NCBI GenBank assembly: GCA_964419445.1
Contig: CAYQPE010000031.1
Location: 1-16,892, forward strand
Source of the DNA: JABHHG01 sp964419445
GTDB lineage: Bacteria; Fidelibacterota; Marinisomatia; SCGC-AAA003-L08; D37C17
Reading direction: 5' to 3'
Length of the DNA: 16,892 nt
Shown here: positions 7,461-14,011 of the stretch, one piece after another
Layout: every line of letters starts with the position of its first letter
Position numbering within the stretch: the stretch's first letter is position 1
Position numbers and translations under genes: made by a program
The notes under the pieces: generated by a model
The model's database searches: none
The model's input: only the letters and a program-made list of their open reading frames with translations
Told to the model about the DNA's origin: nothing

Positions 7461-7487
7461 ATGGTGCACAGATTTAAAATTGTATGA
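7461..7487 (+). CDS. Possible 8-codon leader mini-ORF coupled to dnaX
   Basis: An ATG at 7461 opens a reading frame coding MVHRFKIV, with its TGA at 7485-7487 overlapping the dnaX ATG at 7484 (ATGA). AAGGGA at 7447-7452, 8 nt upstream, is the only ribosome-binding-site-like sequence in the region; dnaX itself has none at the right spacing. The arrangement suggests that ribosomes load here and re-initiate on dnaX. A chance mini-ORF cannot be excluded, since it is only eight codons. Confidence 0.3.
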   Translation: MVHRFKIV

Positions 7488-9130
7488 GTTATCAAGTATT
7501 ATCAAGAAAATGGCGCCCTCAGGATTTTGAGGATGTAGTTGGACAGACCCATGTCACCCAAACGTTACAAAACGCCATAAAATTAAACAGAATAGGTCAT
7601 GGATATATTTTTACAGGCCCACGTGGAGTAGGAAAAACTACCGTTGCACGAATTCTCTCAAAAGCAATAAACTGTAAAACTCCAAAAGATTTAAACCCTT
7701 GTAATACTTGTACCATTTGCTCAGAAATAACTGATGGTAGCAGTTTAGATGTTTTAGAACTAGATGGTGCGTCTAATCGTGGAATTGATGAAATTCGTGA
7801 GCTAAGAGAGTCTGTAAAATATCCTCCAAATTCTTGTAATTACCGAGTATATATCATTGATGAAGTACATATGCTCACTAAGGAGGCATTTAATGCACTT
7901 CTTAAAACATTAGAGGAGCCACCTGGCCATGTTGTATTTTTATTGGCAACAACTGATCCTCACAAAGTACCGCAGACCATTTTATCAAGAACTCAGCGTT
8001 TTGATTTTAAGCGTTTATCATTAACTTTAATTTCAGACCATTTAAAGAATATCTTACAAAAAGAAAATATAGAGTTTGAAGATGAAGCAATAACGCTGAT
8101 TGCAAGAAAAGCCGATGGTAGTATGCGTGATTCCCTAAGTTTGTTAGATCAGGTGATTGCATATTCTGGAAGTAAAATAAAATCTGATAGAGTTATGTCA
8201 TCATTGGGGATTATTAAAGATGAATTTTATATCAATATTCTAGAAGATATTTTTAGAAAAGATATAAATTCTATTTTAAGTAAAATTGAATCTGTGCTTG
8301 ATGGTGGTCATTCTATTCCTGATTTTATATCAGGATTCAATGAATTATTAAGAGATGTATTGGTGCTAAAGTCTGGTGCTACACGAGAATTTACTTTCAA
8401 CGTAAACTTAGATAATTACCAAGTTTCACACATGGATTTATTGAGAATATTGGAGTTGTCTATGAATTTTGAAACACGGCTTCGCTATATTCAACAGCCA
8501 AGAATCGCATTGGAAACGTTGATGATTAAGTTGGCTTCAATGGAATCATGTATAGAAGTAAGAAATATAATTACAGGTAATACTACCATTGAAAAAAGTA
8601 ATGAAAAAACAACTCCACTCGTAGAAAAAAAAAGGGAAATCACAACTAGTTCAACAAAACTAAAAGCTGAAGTTAAACAACCGATTATAGAAAAAAAAGA
8701 AATACCTCCGACACAAAATAAAGTTAGTGAACCAACTATTGTTGAGGAGAAAACTACTGAACTAAATTCAAGTATAACATTTGAAGTGATTCAAGAAAAA
8801 TGGAGTGAAGTTTTAGAAAAATTAGAAGAATCAAATGGTAAAATTGCCAATTTTTTAGAAGATGTTATACTTTTGGGTTATGATGAAACAACCTCAACTT
8901 TACAATTGGAGCATAACCAAGAATTCCATATTAAAACACTTAAAAAAGATAATGGAATAATTGAGAGTATTATTAATGAAGTATTTGGTTTAAAAATTTC
9001 AATAGTATATAAATTAATTGAAAAAAGTAGAGATGAAGCGATTTCATCTACAAAGAAAAATGAGGGGGATAAAGAACATCCCCTTTTTATGGAAGTTTTA
9101 GAAGCCATAGAAGGCGAAGTATTAAGATAG
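7484..9130 (+). CDS. dnaX: DNA polymerase III subunit tau (and probably gamma), clamp-loader ATPase
   Basis: A 548-residue AAA+ subunit of the replicative clamp loader, which opens the beta clamp onto primed DNA and, as tau, tethers polymerase cores. It begins with the canonical SYQVLSRKWRPQDFEDVVGQ. Walker A is GPRGVGKT (45-52), the zinc module uses C64, C73, C76 and C79, Walker B is IIDEVH (124-129), and EEPPGHVVFLLATTDP plus the SRT arginine finger (168-170) follow. Domain III ends near residue 365. A charged Lys/Glu/Thr linker (about 370-430) leads to a C-terminal domain starting at SSITFEVIQEKWSEVLE. Nine consecutive A at 8625-8633 lie in that linker; slippage either way meets a stop within about 30 nt, giving a 388- or 392-residue gamma-like product. 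First protein of the ybaB-recR-pgsA-pgpA-cinA-thpR-recA run. Confidence 0.97.
   Translation: MSYQVLSRKWRPQDFEDVVGQTHVTQTLQNAIKLNRIGHGYIFTGPRGVGKTTVARILSKAINCKTPKDLNPCNTCTICSEITDGSSLDVLELDGASNRGIDEIRELRESVKYPPNSCNYRVYIIDEVHMLTKEAFNALLKTLEEPPGHVVFLLATTDPHKVPQTILSRTQRFDFKRLSLTLISDHLKNILQKENIEFEDEAITLIARKADGSMRDSLSLLDQVIAYSGSKIKSDRVMSSLGIIKDEFYINILEDIFRKDINSILSKIESVLDGGHSIPDFISGFNELLRDVLVLKSGATREFTFNVNLDNYQVSHMDLLRILELSMNFETRLRYIQQPRIALETLMIKLASMESCIEVRNIITGNTTIEKSNEKTTPLVEKKREITTSSTKLKAEVKQPIIEKKEIPPTQNKVSEPTIVEEKTTELNSSITFEVIQEKWSEVLEKLEESNGKIANFLEDVILLGYDETTSTLQLEHNQEFHIKTLKKDNGIIESIINEVFGLKISIVYKLIEKSRDEAISSTKKNEGDKEHPLFMEVLEAIEGEVLR
8625..8633 (+). promoter_or_regulatory. A9 slippage or frameshift site in dnaX
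   Basis: Read in frame as GAA AAA AAA AGG (residues 381-384). Adding one A to the transcript, or a -1 ribosomal shift on A-AAA-AAA, gives AAG GGA AAT CAC AAC TAG, stopping at 8647-8649 after residue 388. Losing one A gives GGG AAA TCA..., stopping with TAA at 8661-8663 after residue 392. No strong stem-loop follows and no Shine-Dalgarno-like stimulator precedes it, favouring transcriptional slippage of the kind described for Thermus dnaX over ribosomal shifting of the E. coli kind. Confidence 0.6.
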
Positions 9131-9139
9131 GAGTATAAT

Positions 9140-9466
9140 ATGTTTCCTAAAGGCGGTATGGGTAAGCTTATGAAGCAAGCTCAAGAAATGCAAACCAAGA
9201 TGGCTAAAGTTCAAGATGAATTAAGTCAACTTGAAGTTGAAGGTCAATCTGGTGGTGGTATGGTAACGGCTGTTGTTAATGGTCAAAAGGAATTACTTTC
9301 TGTATCCATTGAAGAAGAAATTCTTGAAGAAGATAAAGAAATGGTAGAAGATTTAGTTGTTGCAGCAGTAAACCAAGCATTACAAAATGCTACCAAAACT
9401 GCAGAAGAAAAAATGAATTCTGTAACGGGTGGCATGATGGGTAATATGAAAATTCCGGGAATGTAG
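9140..9466 (+). CDS. ybaB: YbaB/EbfC-family nucleoid-associated protein
   Basis: A 108-residue small DNA-binding protein of the YbaB/EbfC family, which forms tweezer-shaped dimers and coats DNA. The N-terminal helix (GKLMKQAQEMQTKMAKVQDEL, residues 8-28) is followed by the diagnostic VEGQSGGGMVTAVVNGQKEL strands and the E-D-L-V-V-A-A-V-N-Q-A helix, then a Met/Gly-rich tail (GGMMGNMKIPGM) found widely in the family. Length matches the family. It starts at an ATG with a clear GGAG 8 nt upstream, 9 nt after dnaX, one of the few strong ribosome-binding sites in this run. Its stop TAG overlaps the recR GTG start. dnaX-ybaB-recR is a conserved order in many bacteria and implies a link to replication or repair. 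Confidence 0.95.
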   Translation: MFPKGGMGKLMKQAQEMQTKMAKVQDELSQLEVEGQSGGGMVTAVVNGQKELLSVSIEEEILEEDKEMVEDLVVAAVNQALQNATKTAEEKMNSVTGGMMGNMKIPGM

Positions 9467-10056
9467 TGAGCGGAATACCCAATTCATTAGAAAATGTAAT
9501 TAATTCCTTTTCAAAATTTCCTGGCATTGGAAAGAAAACTGCACAACGGTTGGGATTTCATGTGTTGAAAACTGAAAAGTTACAGATTCAGGAATTTGCA
9601 CAATCGCTTATAGATGTTAAGGAAAAAATTAAATTTTGTGAAAGATGCCATAATTTTTCTGAAGATGATTTATGTTCTATATGTGTGCATCCCAAACGCA
9701 ATAATAATACAATTTGTGTAGTTGAAGAACCATCGGATATTATTCTCTTTGAAAAAACAGATTTTTCTGGGGTTTATCATGTAATAGGTGGCGTACTTTC
9801 TCCTTTAGATGGGATTGGGCCTAACGATTTAAATATCAAAACTTTGCTCAATAGATTAGATGAAGTAGATGAGATTATAATTGCAACAAATACTAGTGTA
9901 GAAGGTGATGCTACCGCATTATATTTAGCTAAATTATTGCATCCCTTGGACATTAATGTAACCAGATTAGCTCGAGGTTTGCCTGTAGGTGGACATTTAG
10001 AATATGTTGATGAGGCCACATTATCTAAATCAATGAATGAAAGAGTAAAGATATAG
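9466..10056 (+). CDS. recR: Recombination mediator protein RecR
   Basis: A 196-residue RecR, which forms tetrameric rings and with RecO helps load RecA onto SSB-coated gapped DNA. The N-terminal helix-hairpin-helix is FPGIGKKTAQRLGFH (18-32). The zinc finger uses C58, C61, C70 and C73. The TOPRIM domain opens with ICVVEEPSD (83-91) and contains YHVIGGVLSPLDGIGP and EGDATALYLAKLL. The C-terminal ARGLPVGGHLEYVDEATL is typical, and length is normal. It starts with GTG at 9466, whose first base is the last base of the ybaB stop; no other start fits the conserved N-terminus. The stop overlaps the GTG start of pgsA in the same way. recA lies seven kilobases or less downstream in the same run. Confidence 0.96.
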   Translation: MSGIPNSLENVINSFSKFPGIGKKTAQRLGFHVLKTEKLQIQEFAQSLIDVKEKIKFCERCHNFSEDDLCSICVHPKRNNNTICVVEEPSDIILFEKTDFSGVYHVIGGVLSPLDGIGPNDLNIKTLLNRLDEVDEIIIATNTSVEGDATALYLAKLLHPLDINVTRLARGLPVGGHLEYVDEATLSKSMNERVKI

Positions 10057-10655
10057 TGGTTGAAAAAAAATATATTCCCAATTTACTTACAACCTCTCGA
10101 ATTTTGCTTTCGCCTGTTTTCTTGTACTGCTTATTTGCAGATTTTAACCATAGTAATTTATTAGCATTAACGGTATTTGTAATTGCATCTATCACTGATG
10201 GAATTGATGGATTTTATGCAAGAAAACATAATTTTGTATCTAAACTAGGGATTTTTTTAGATCCATTGGCAGATAAGTTATTGGTGCTTTCTGCATTTTA
10301 TGGATTTCTATTTATTCCTCATTTAGATGCAGTGGTAAAATTATGGATGATAATTTTAATTTCATTTAGAGATATTTTAGTAACTGCACTTAGACTGCTT
10401 ATGGAATTGAAGGGTATTACCTTAGTAACGAGCAAAGCTGGAAAACTAAAAACATCATTACAATTAACAACAATTATTGTCATTATGATTTCTTTAATTA
10501 TCCCATCATATAATTTTCAAATATGGGATTTTATCTATGATATTTCATTTTTGTATGGGGCAATGGTGTTAACTACTTTGGTTACGTTCTATACGGGTAT
10601 ACATTATTTCTTTTTTAATTATAAAAAACTGGGACAACTTCTGTTCCAGGAATGA
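10056..10655 (+). CDS. pgsA: CDP-diacylglycerol-glycerol-3-phosphate 3-phosphatidyltransferase
   Basis: A 199-residue integral membrane enzyme of the CDP-alcohol phosphatidyltransferase family that makes phosphatidylglycerophosphate, the committed step to phosphatidylglycerol and cardiolipin. The signature D-x2-D-G-x2-A-R-x8-G-x3-D-x3-D is complete: D48, D51, G52, A55, R56, G65, D69 and D73. The IPNLLTTSRILLSP start (residues 7-20) is the hallmark of PgsA within the family, and several hydrophobic helices follow. The next gene encodes the following pathway step, which strengthens the PgsA call over other CDP-alcohol transferases. It starts at GTG 10056 overlapping the recR stop, and its stop overlaps the pgpA ATG by 4 nt. 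Confidence 0.94.
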   Translation: MVEKKYIPNLLTTSRILLSPVFLYCLFADFNHSNLLALTVFVIASITDGIDGFYARKHNFVSKLGIFLDPLADKLLVLSAFYGFLFIPHLDAVVKLWMIILISFRDILVTALRLLMELKGITLVTSKAGKLKTSLQLTTIIVIMISLIIPSYNFQIWDFIYDISFLYGAMVLTTLVTFYTGIHYFFFNYKKLGQLLFQE

Positions 10656-11086
10656 AACTAATTCAAAATTTAATATTAACCTTTGGCGGTTTAGGTAAGT
10701 TGCCTACAGCTCCTGGAACATGGGGAAGTATTGGTGCACTATTAGTTTGGCTTGTTGTTCCACAAGAAATTTCATTTAGAATTTGCCTCATTTTACTTTT
10801 TTCTATTTTAGGATATTATTTTTGCTCTGTTGAATTAATTGAGTCAGAAGATAAAGATCCATCATACATTGTGATTGATGAAGTTATTGGTATGTGGATT
10901 TCATTATTATTTGTACAAACGATTAATTTGATGATTATTGGATTAATATTATTCAGATTTTTTGATATTTTTAAACCTTCTATTATTTATCATTCACAAT
11001 TTTTTAATGGTGCAGTGGGCGTCATTTTAGATGATGTAATTGCAGGAATATTTGTATCATTGATTTTAATTGGGATAATTGTTTGA
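10652..11086 (+). CDS. pgpA: Phosphatidylglycerophosphatase A
   Basis: A 144-residue PgpA, which dephosphorylates phosphatidylglycerophosphate, the PgsA product, to phosphatidylglycerol in the inner membrane. The N-terminal G-L-G-K-L-P-T-A-P-G-T-W-G-S block (13-26) and the acidic VIDEVIGMW (74-82, including D76 and E77) are the diagnostic motifs. Hydrophobic helices at about 27-35, 42-58, 82-100 and 124-143 fit a membrane enzyme. Length is slightly shorter than the E. coli protein but normal for the family. ATGA overlap with pgsA makes coupling likely, so the two consecutive enzymes are probably produced together. The stop overlaps the TTG start of cinA. Confidence 0.94.
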   Translation: MKLIQNLILTFGGLGKLPTAPGTWGSIGALLVWLVVPQEISFRICLILLFSILGYYFCSVELIESEDKDPSYIVIDEVIGMWISLLFVQTINLMIIGLILFRFFDIFKPSIIYHSQFFNGAVGVILDDVIAGIFVSLILIGIIV

Positions 11087-12306
11087 AATCTGCTGCAATT
11101 ATTACAATTGGTGATGAATTGCTGCAGGGATATACAATCGATACAAATTCAGCATGGTTAAGTAAAAAATTAATAAACTATGGGATTGAAGTAGAACAAA
11201 TCAGATCAATCCCTGATACCATATACCATATCGATGCCACTATAACTGAGCTTATTGGAAAATTTGATTTTTTATTTACAACGGGTGGGCTTGGCCCAAC
11301 TGTGGACGATGTAACCTTCAATGCGTTGAAAAAACAATTTGATTTAGAAGTAATTCATGATGAAGAGTACGAAAACCTATTAAGGCAACGATTTAAAAAT
11401 CGTGGAATAGATATACCTGAAATGAATAAAAATCAAGCAAACTATTTGAGTGAATCAACGATAATTCCAAATGAATTGGGGTCTGCTCGGGGAATCTATA
11501 TTAATAGAAATGGTCATCAAATTATTTCTATGCCCGGTGTTCCAATTGAGATGAAAGGGATGGTGATGAATTATATCATTCCCAAAATTTTCTCTTCTAA
11601 TAAATCTCAAAAAATAAAGTTAATCCGAACCACTGGAATTACAGAAAGTAAACTTGCTGAAAATGTTCATGATGAAATTGAAAAATTTCAAGAGAGATAT
11701 TTATTCTCTTTTTTACCCAAATTTACTGGCGTTGATTTTAAGATAAAGCAGATTGCGAAATGTGATGCTGGAATAGATAAAGTTTCTAGATACTTTTATG
11801 AATTATTATCACCATACGCATTTGGATGGGAAGATGATACATTAGAAGAAATAGTGGTAAAACTTTTAAAAGAGAAAAATTTAACATGTGCTACTGCAGA
11901 ATCTTGCTCAGGTGGCTTGATTGCAAAACGATTAACAAATTGTAATGGTTCATCGGCAGTTTTTAACGGGGGAGTTGTTGCTTACTCAAATAAAGCAAAA
12001 GAAAATATTGCCGGTGTAAATTCACATACATTAAGTAAATTTGGTGCAGTAAGTAAAGAAGTTGTTGAAGAGCTATCATTAAATGTATCCAAAAATTTTA
12101 AAACGGATATAGGAATTGCATCAACAGGTATATCAGGACCAACTGGAGGAACAGAAGAGAAGCCTGTGGGATTAGTATATATTTCAATATATTTTAAAAA
12201 TACTTTTTATACTAAAAAATTTATTTTCTTTAAGAATAGAAAAATCCATAGAGAAATGACTGCTCAAGCTGCATTAAATATGATGAGGAAAACCATCAAT
12301 GAATAA
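11083..12306 (+). CDS. cinA: CinA: MoCF-like domain plus C-terminal nicotinamide-mononucleotide amidohydrolase
   Basis: A 407-residue two-domain CinA. The N-terminal molybdopterin-binding-like (COG1058) domain, which hydrolyses ADP-ribose in studied members, shows ITIGDELLQGYTIDTNSAWL (7-26), the TTGGLGPTVDDVT loop (66-78) and MPGVPIEMKGM. The C-terminal PncC-type domain begins near residue 255 and has TAESCSGGL (271-279) and the STGISGPTGGTEEKPVG block; it converts NMN to nicotinate mononucleotide in pyridine-nucleotide salvage. Length matches full-length family members. Translation must start at TTG 11083, inside the pgpA stop (TTGA), because KSAAIITIG is already the conserved N-terminus. 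It is followed by thpR with a short overlap. CinA next to recA is a recurrent neighbourhood in other bacteria. Confidence 0.95.
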   Translation: MKSAAIITIGDELLQGYTIDTNSAWLSKKLINYGIEVEQIRSIPDTIYHIDATITELIGKFDFLFTTGGLGPTVDDVTFNALKKQFDLEVIHDEEYENLLRQRFKNRGIDIPEMNKNQANYLSESTIIPNELGSARGIYINRNGHQIISMPGVPIEMKGMVMNYIIPKIFSSNKSQKIKLIRTTGITESKLAENVHDEIEKFQERYLFSFLPKFTGVDFKIKQIAKCDAGIDKVSRYFYELLSPYAFGWEDDTLEEIVVKLLKEKNLTCATAESCSGGLIAKRLTNCNGSSAVFNGGVVAYSNKAKENIAGVNSHTLSKFGAVSKEVVEELSLNVSKNFKTDIGIASTGISGPTGGTEEKPVGLVYISIYFKNTFYTKKFIFFKNRKIHREMTAQAALNMMRKTINE

Positions 12307-12865
12307 TGAAAAAAGAGTTTTTGTAGGAATTGATTTATCATTTCAGTTTACAAAATTAATTCCGATGTTAAAAACTACAATTGAAGATAAAAATGAAGAC
12401 ATTAGATGGGTTTCTGGTCGGAACCTCCATCTTACCCTTTCATTTTTAGGCAATATTGAAGATGATAAAATTCAGCCTCTAATTGAAGCACTGAAAGAAG
12501 TAGAAACATTGAAAAAAATTGATGTTTCCGTAAATAATACTGGCGTTTTCCCTAATGAAGGAAATCCTCGAATCTTTTGGTTAGGAGTAGATGAGGGATA
12601 TGATGCAATTGCAGATATACAAAGTATAGTTGATGAAATTTCAACGGAGTTCAAAGAAAATCAACGTGAAGAGAAATTTGTACCTCATGTAACAATTGGG
12701 CGGATTGCAAATAAGAAAAAAACAATAAAATTAGATGTATCAACATTTTTGAATACTGTATATTCACCCATCGAATTTATTATAAATAAAGTGTATTTGT
12801 ATGAGAGCAAACTAACCCAAGATGGACCTCGCTATTCAGTGTTATCTGAGTTTCGTCTTCAATAA
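12299..12865 (+). CDS. thpR: RNA 2',3'-cyclic phosphodiesterase ThpR (LigT family)
   Basis: A 188-residue 2H-phosphoesterase, a family that opens 2',3'-cyclic phosphates on RNA (formerly called 2'-5' RNA ligase). Both catalytic H-x-T motifs are present, H44-L-T46 in NLHLTLSFLG and H130-V-T132 in FVPHVTIGRI, with the expected spacing of about 86 residues. The N-terminal RVFVGIDL strand and the KVYLYESKL segment near the C-terminus are typical. Length is normal. The ATG at 12299 overlaps the cinA stop by 8 nt. The gene sits between cinA and recA, as in several unrelated phyla, suggesting an old but unexplained linkage. Ligase activity in vivo is doubtful for this family. Confidence 0.92.
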   Translation: MNNEKRVFVGIDLSFQFTKLIPMLKTTIEDKNEDIRWVSGRNLHLTLSFLGNIEDDKIQPLIEALKEVETLKKIDVSVNNTGVFPNEGNPRIFWLGVDEGYDAIADIQSIVDEISTEFKENQREEKFVPHVTIGRIANKKKTIKLDVSTFLNTVYSPIEFIINKVYLYESKLTQDGPRYSVLSEFRLQ

Positions 12866-12877
12866 TCGGAGAAAGTT

Positions 12878-13876
12878 ATGAAAATTCAAGATAGAGAAAA
12901 ATCAATTGATACTGCCATTTCGCAAATTGAAAAGCAATTTGGAAAAGGTTCAATTATGCGAATGGGTGATGACAATAAGGTTAAAATTAAATCCATTTCA
13001 ACTGGGTCAATATCTTTAGATTCAGCCATCGGAATTGGCGGAGTGCCCCGAGGGAGAATTATAGAAATCTATGGACCTGAATCTTCAGGTAAAACAACAC
13101 TTACTTTACATGTTGTTGCCCAAGCACAAAAGGGTGGTGGATGTGCAGCATTTGTAGATGCAGAACATGCATTGGATCCGTACTATGCTAAAAAATTAGG
13201 CGTTGATACAGATAATCTTTTAATCTCACAACCGGATACTGGAGAGCAAGCATTAGAAATTACAGAAACGCTGGTTCGGAGTGGAGCCCTTGATGTAATT
13301 GTTGTGGACTCTGTTGCAGCACTTGTACCAAAAGCAGAATTAGATGGAGATATGGGTGATTCTCATATGGGTTTGCAAGCACGATTAATGTCACAAGCAC
13401 TTCGTAAACTTACTGGTACAGTGTCAAAATCTAAAACTTGTGTTATTTTTATTAATCAATTGCGACAAAAAATTGGTGTAATGTTTGGGAATCCTGAAAC
13501 AACTACAGGTGGGAATGCACTCAAGTTTTATTCTTCTCTGCGATTAGATATTCGTCGTATTGCACAAATAAAAGATGCAGATCAAGTAGTGGGAAATAGA
13601 ACCAAAGTAAAAATTGTAAAAAACAAAGTAGCCCCTCCATTCAAAATTACTGAATTTGATATTATGTATGGTGAGGGTATTTCTTTTGAAGGTGATTTGT
13701 TGGATTTGGCTGTAAAAGCAGGTGTTGTGATGAAAACTGGTGCATGGTTTTCCTATGAAGATGAAAAGATTGGGCAGGGGCGTGAAAAAGTGAAAGCACA
13801 TTTGAAAGAAAATGATAAACTCAGAGATGAAATCGAAGAAAAAGTAAAATCGTTTCTTGGGATGGATGAGGAGTAA
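12878..13876 (+). CDS. recA: Recombinase RecA
   Basis: A 332-residue RecA, the strand-exchange ATPase of homologous recombination and co-protease of the SOS response. Walker A is GPESSGKTT (66-74). The VDAEHALDP, VVDSVAALVPKAEL, INQLRQKIGVMFGNPE (loop L1/L2 region) and GGNALKFYSSLRLDIRR blocks are all conserved. The C-terminal tail is short but acidic (LGMDEE), so the protein is a little shorter than E. coli RecA. The ATG at 12878 has a good GGAG ribosome-binding site 8 nt upstream, 12 nt after thpR. No classical LexA box is visible in that gap, so expression probably depends on the upstream run or on a promoter inside thpR. A strong terminator follows. Confidence 0.98.
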   Translation: MKIQDREKSIDTAISQIEKQFGKGSIMRMGDDNKVKIKSISTGSISLDSAIGIGGVPRGRIIEIYGPESSGKTTLTLHVVAQAQKGGGCAAFVDAEHALDPYYAKKLGVDTDNLLISQPDTGEQALEITETLVRSGALDVIVVDSVAALVPKAELDGDMGDSHMGLQARLMSQALRKLTGTVSKSKTCVIFINQLRQKIGVMFGNPETTTGGNALKFYSSLRLDIRRIAQIKDADQVVGNRTKVKIVKNKVAPPFKITEFDIMYGEGISFEGDLLDLAVKAGVVMKTGAWFSYEDEKIGQGREKVKAHLKENDKLRDEIEEKVKSFLGMDEE

Positions 13877-13895
13877 CTCATCAAATCAATCAATT

Positions 13896-13924
13896 AAAAC
13901 GCCCGCTTATACGGGCGTTTTTTA
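13896..13924 (+). terminator. Rho-independent terminator after recA
   Basis: ACGCCCG (13899-13905) pairs perfectly with CGGGCGT (13912-13918) around a 6-nt loop (CTTATA), flanked by an A run before and a run of T after (13918-13923). The A/T flanks can extend the stem and make it partly bidirectional. It closes the dnaX-recA transcript. Confidence 0.9.
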
Positions 13925-13947
13925 TTTCAATACTAAATAGAATCTCA

Positions 13948-13976
13948 TTGGAAAACGTTATATTAAAAGGATAAAT
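13948..13976 (+). promoter_or_regulatory. Weak candidate promoter for the barrel gene
   Basis: TTGGAA (13948-13953) and ATAAAT (13971-13976) are separated by 17 nt, between the recA terminator and the start at 14012. Some promoter is needed here because the terminator isolates the downstream genes, but the -10 match is poor. Confidence 0.25.
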
Positions 13977-14011
13977 TTTACATCAATTTCTTATCATAAA
14001 AAGAGGGGCAA

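Noticed and set aside
12750..12775. CTGTATATTCACCCAT inside thpR, resembling an E. coli LexA box upstream of recA
   Set aside because: The right half-site (CAG) is missing, it lies over 100 nt upstream within coding sequence, and LexA boxes in this lineage are not known to follow the E. coli form.
8878..13801. Antisense open frames of 60-85 codons within dnaX, recR, thpR and recA
   Set aside because: All lie opposite strongly conserved housekeeping genes, lack ribosome-binding sites and resemble no known protein.
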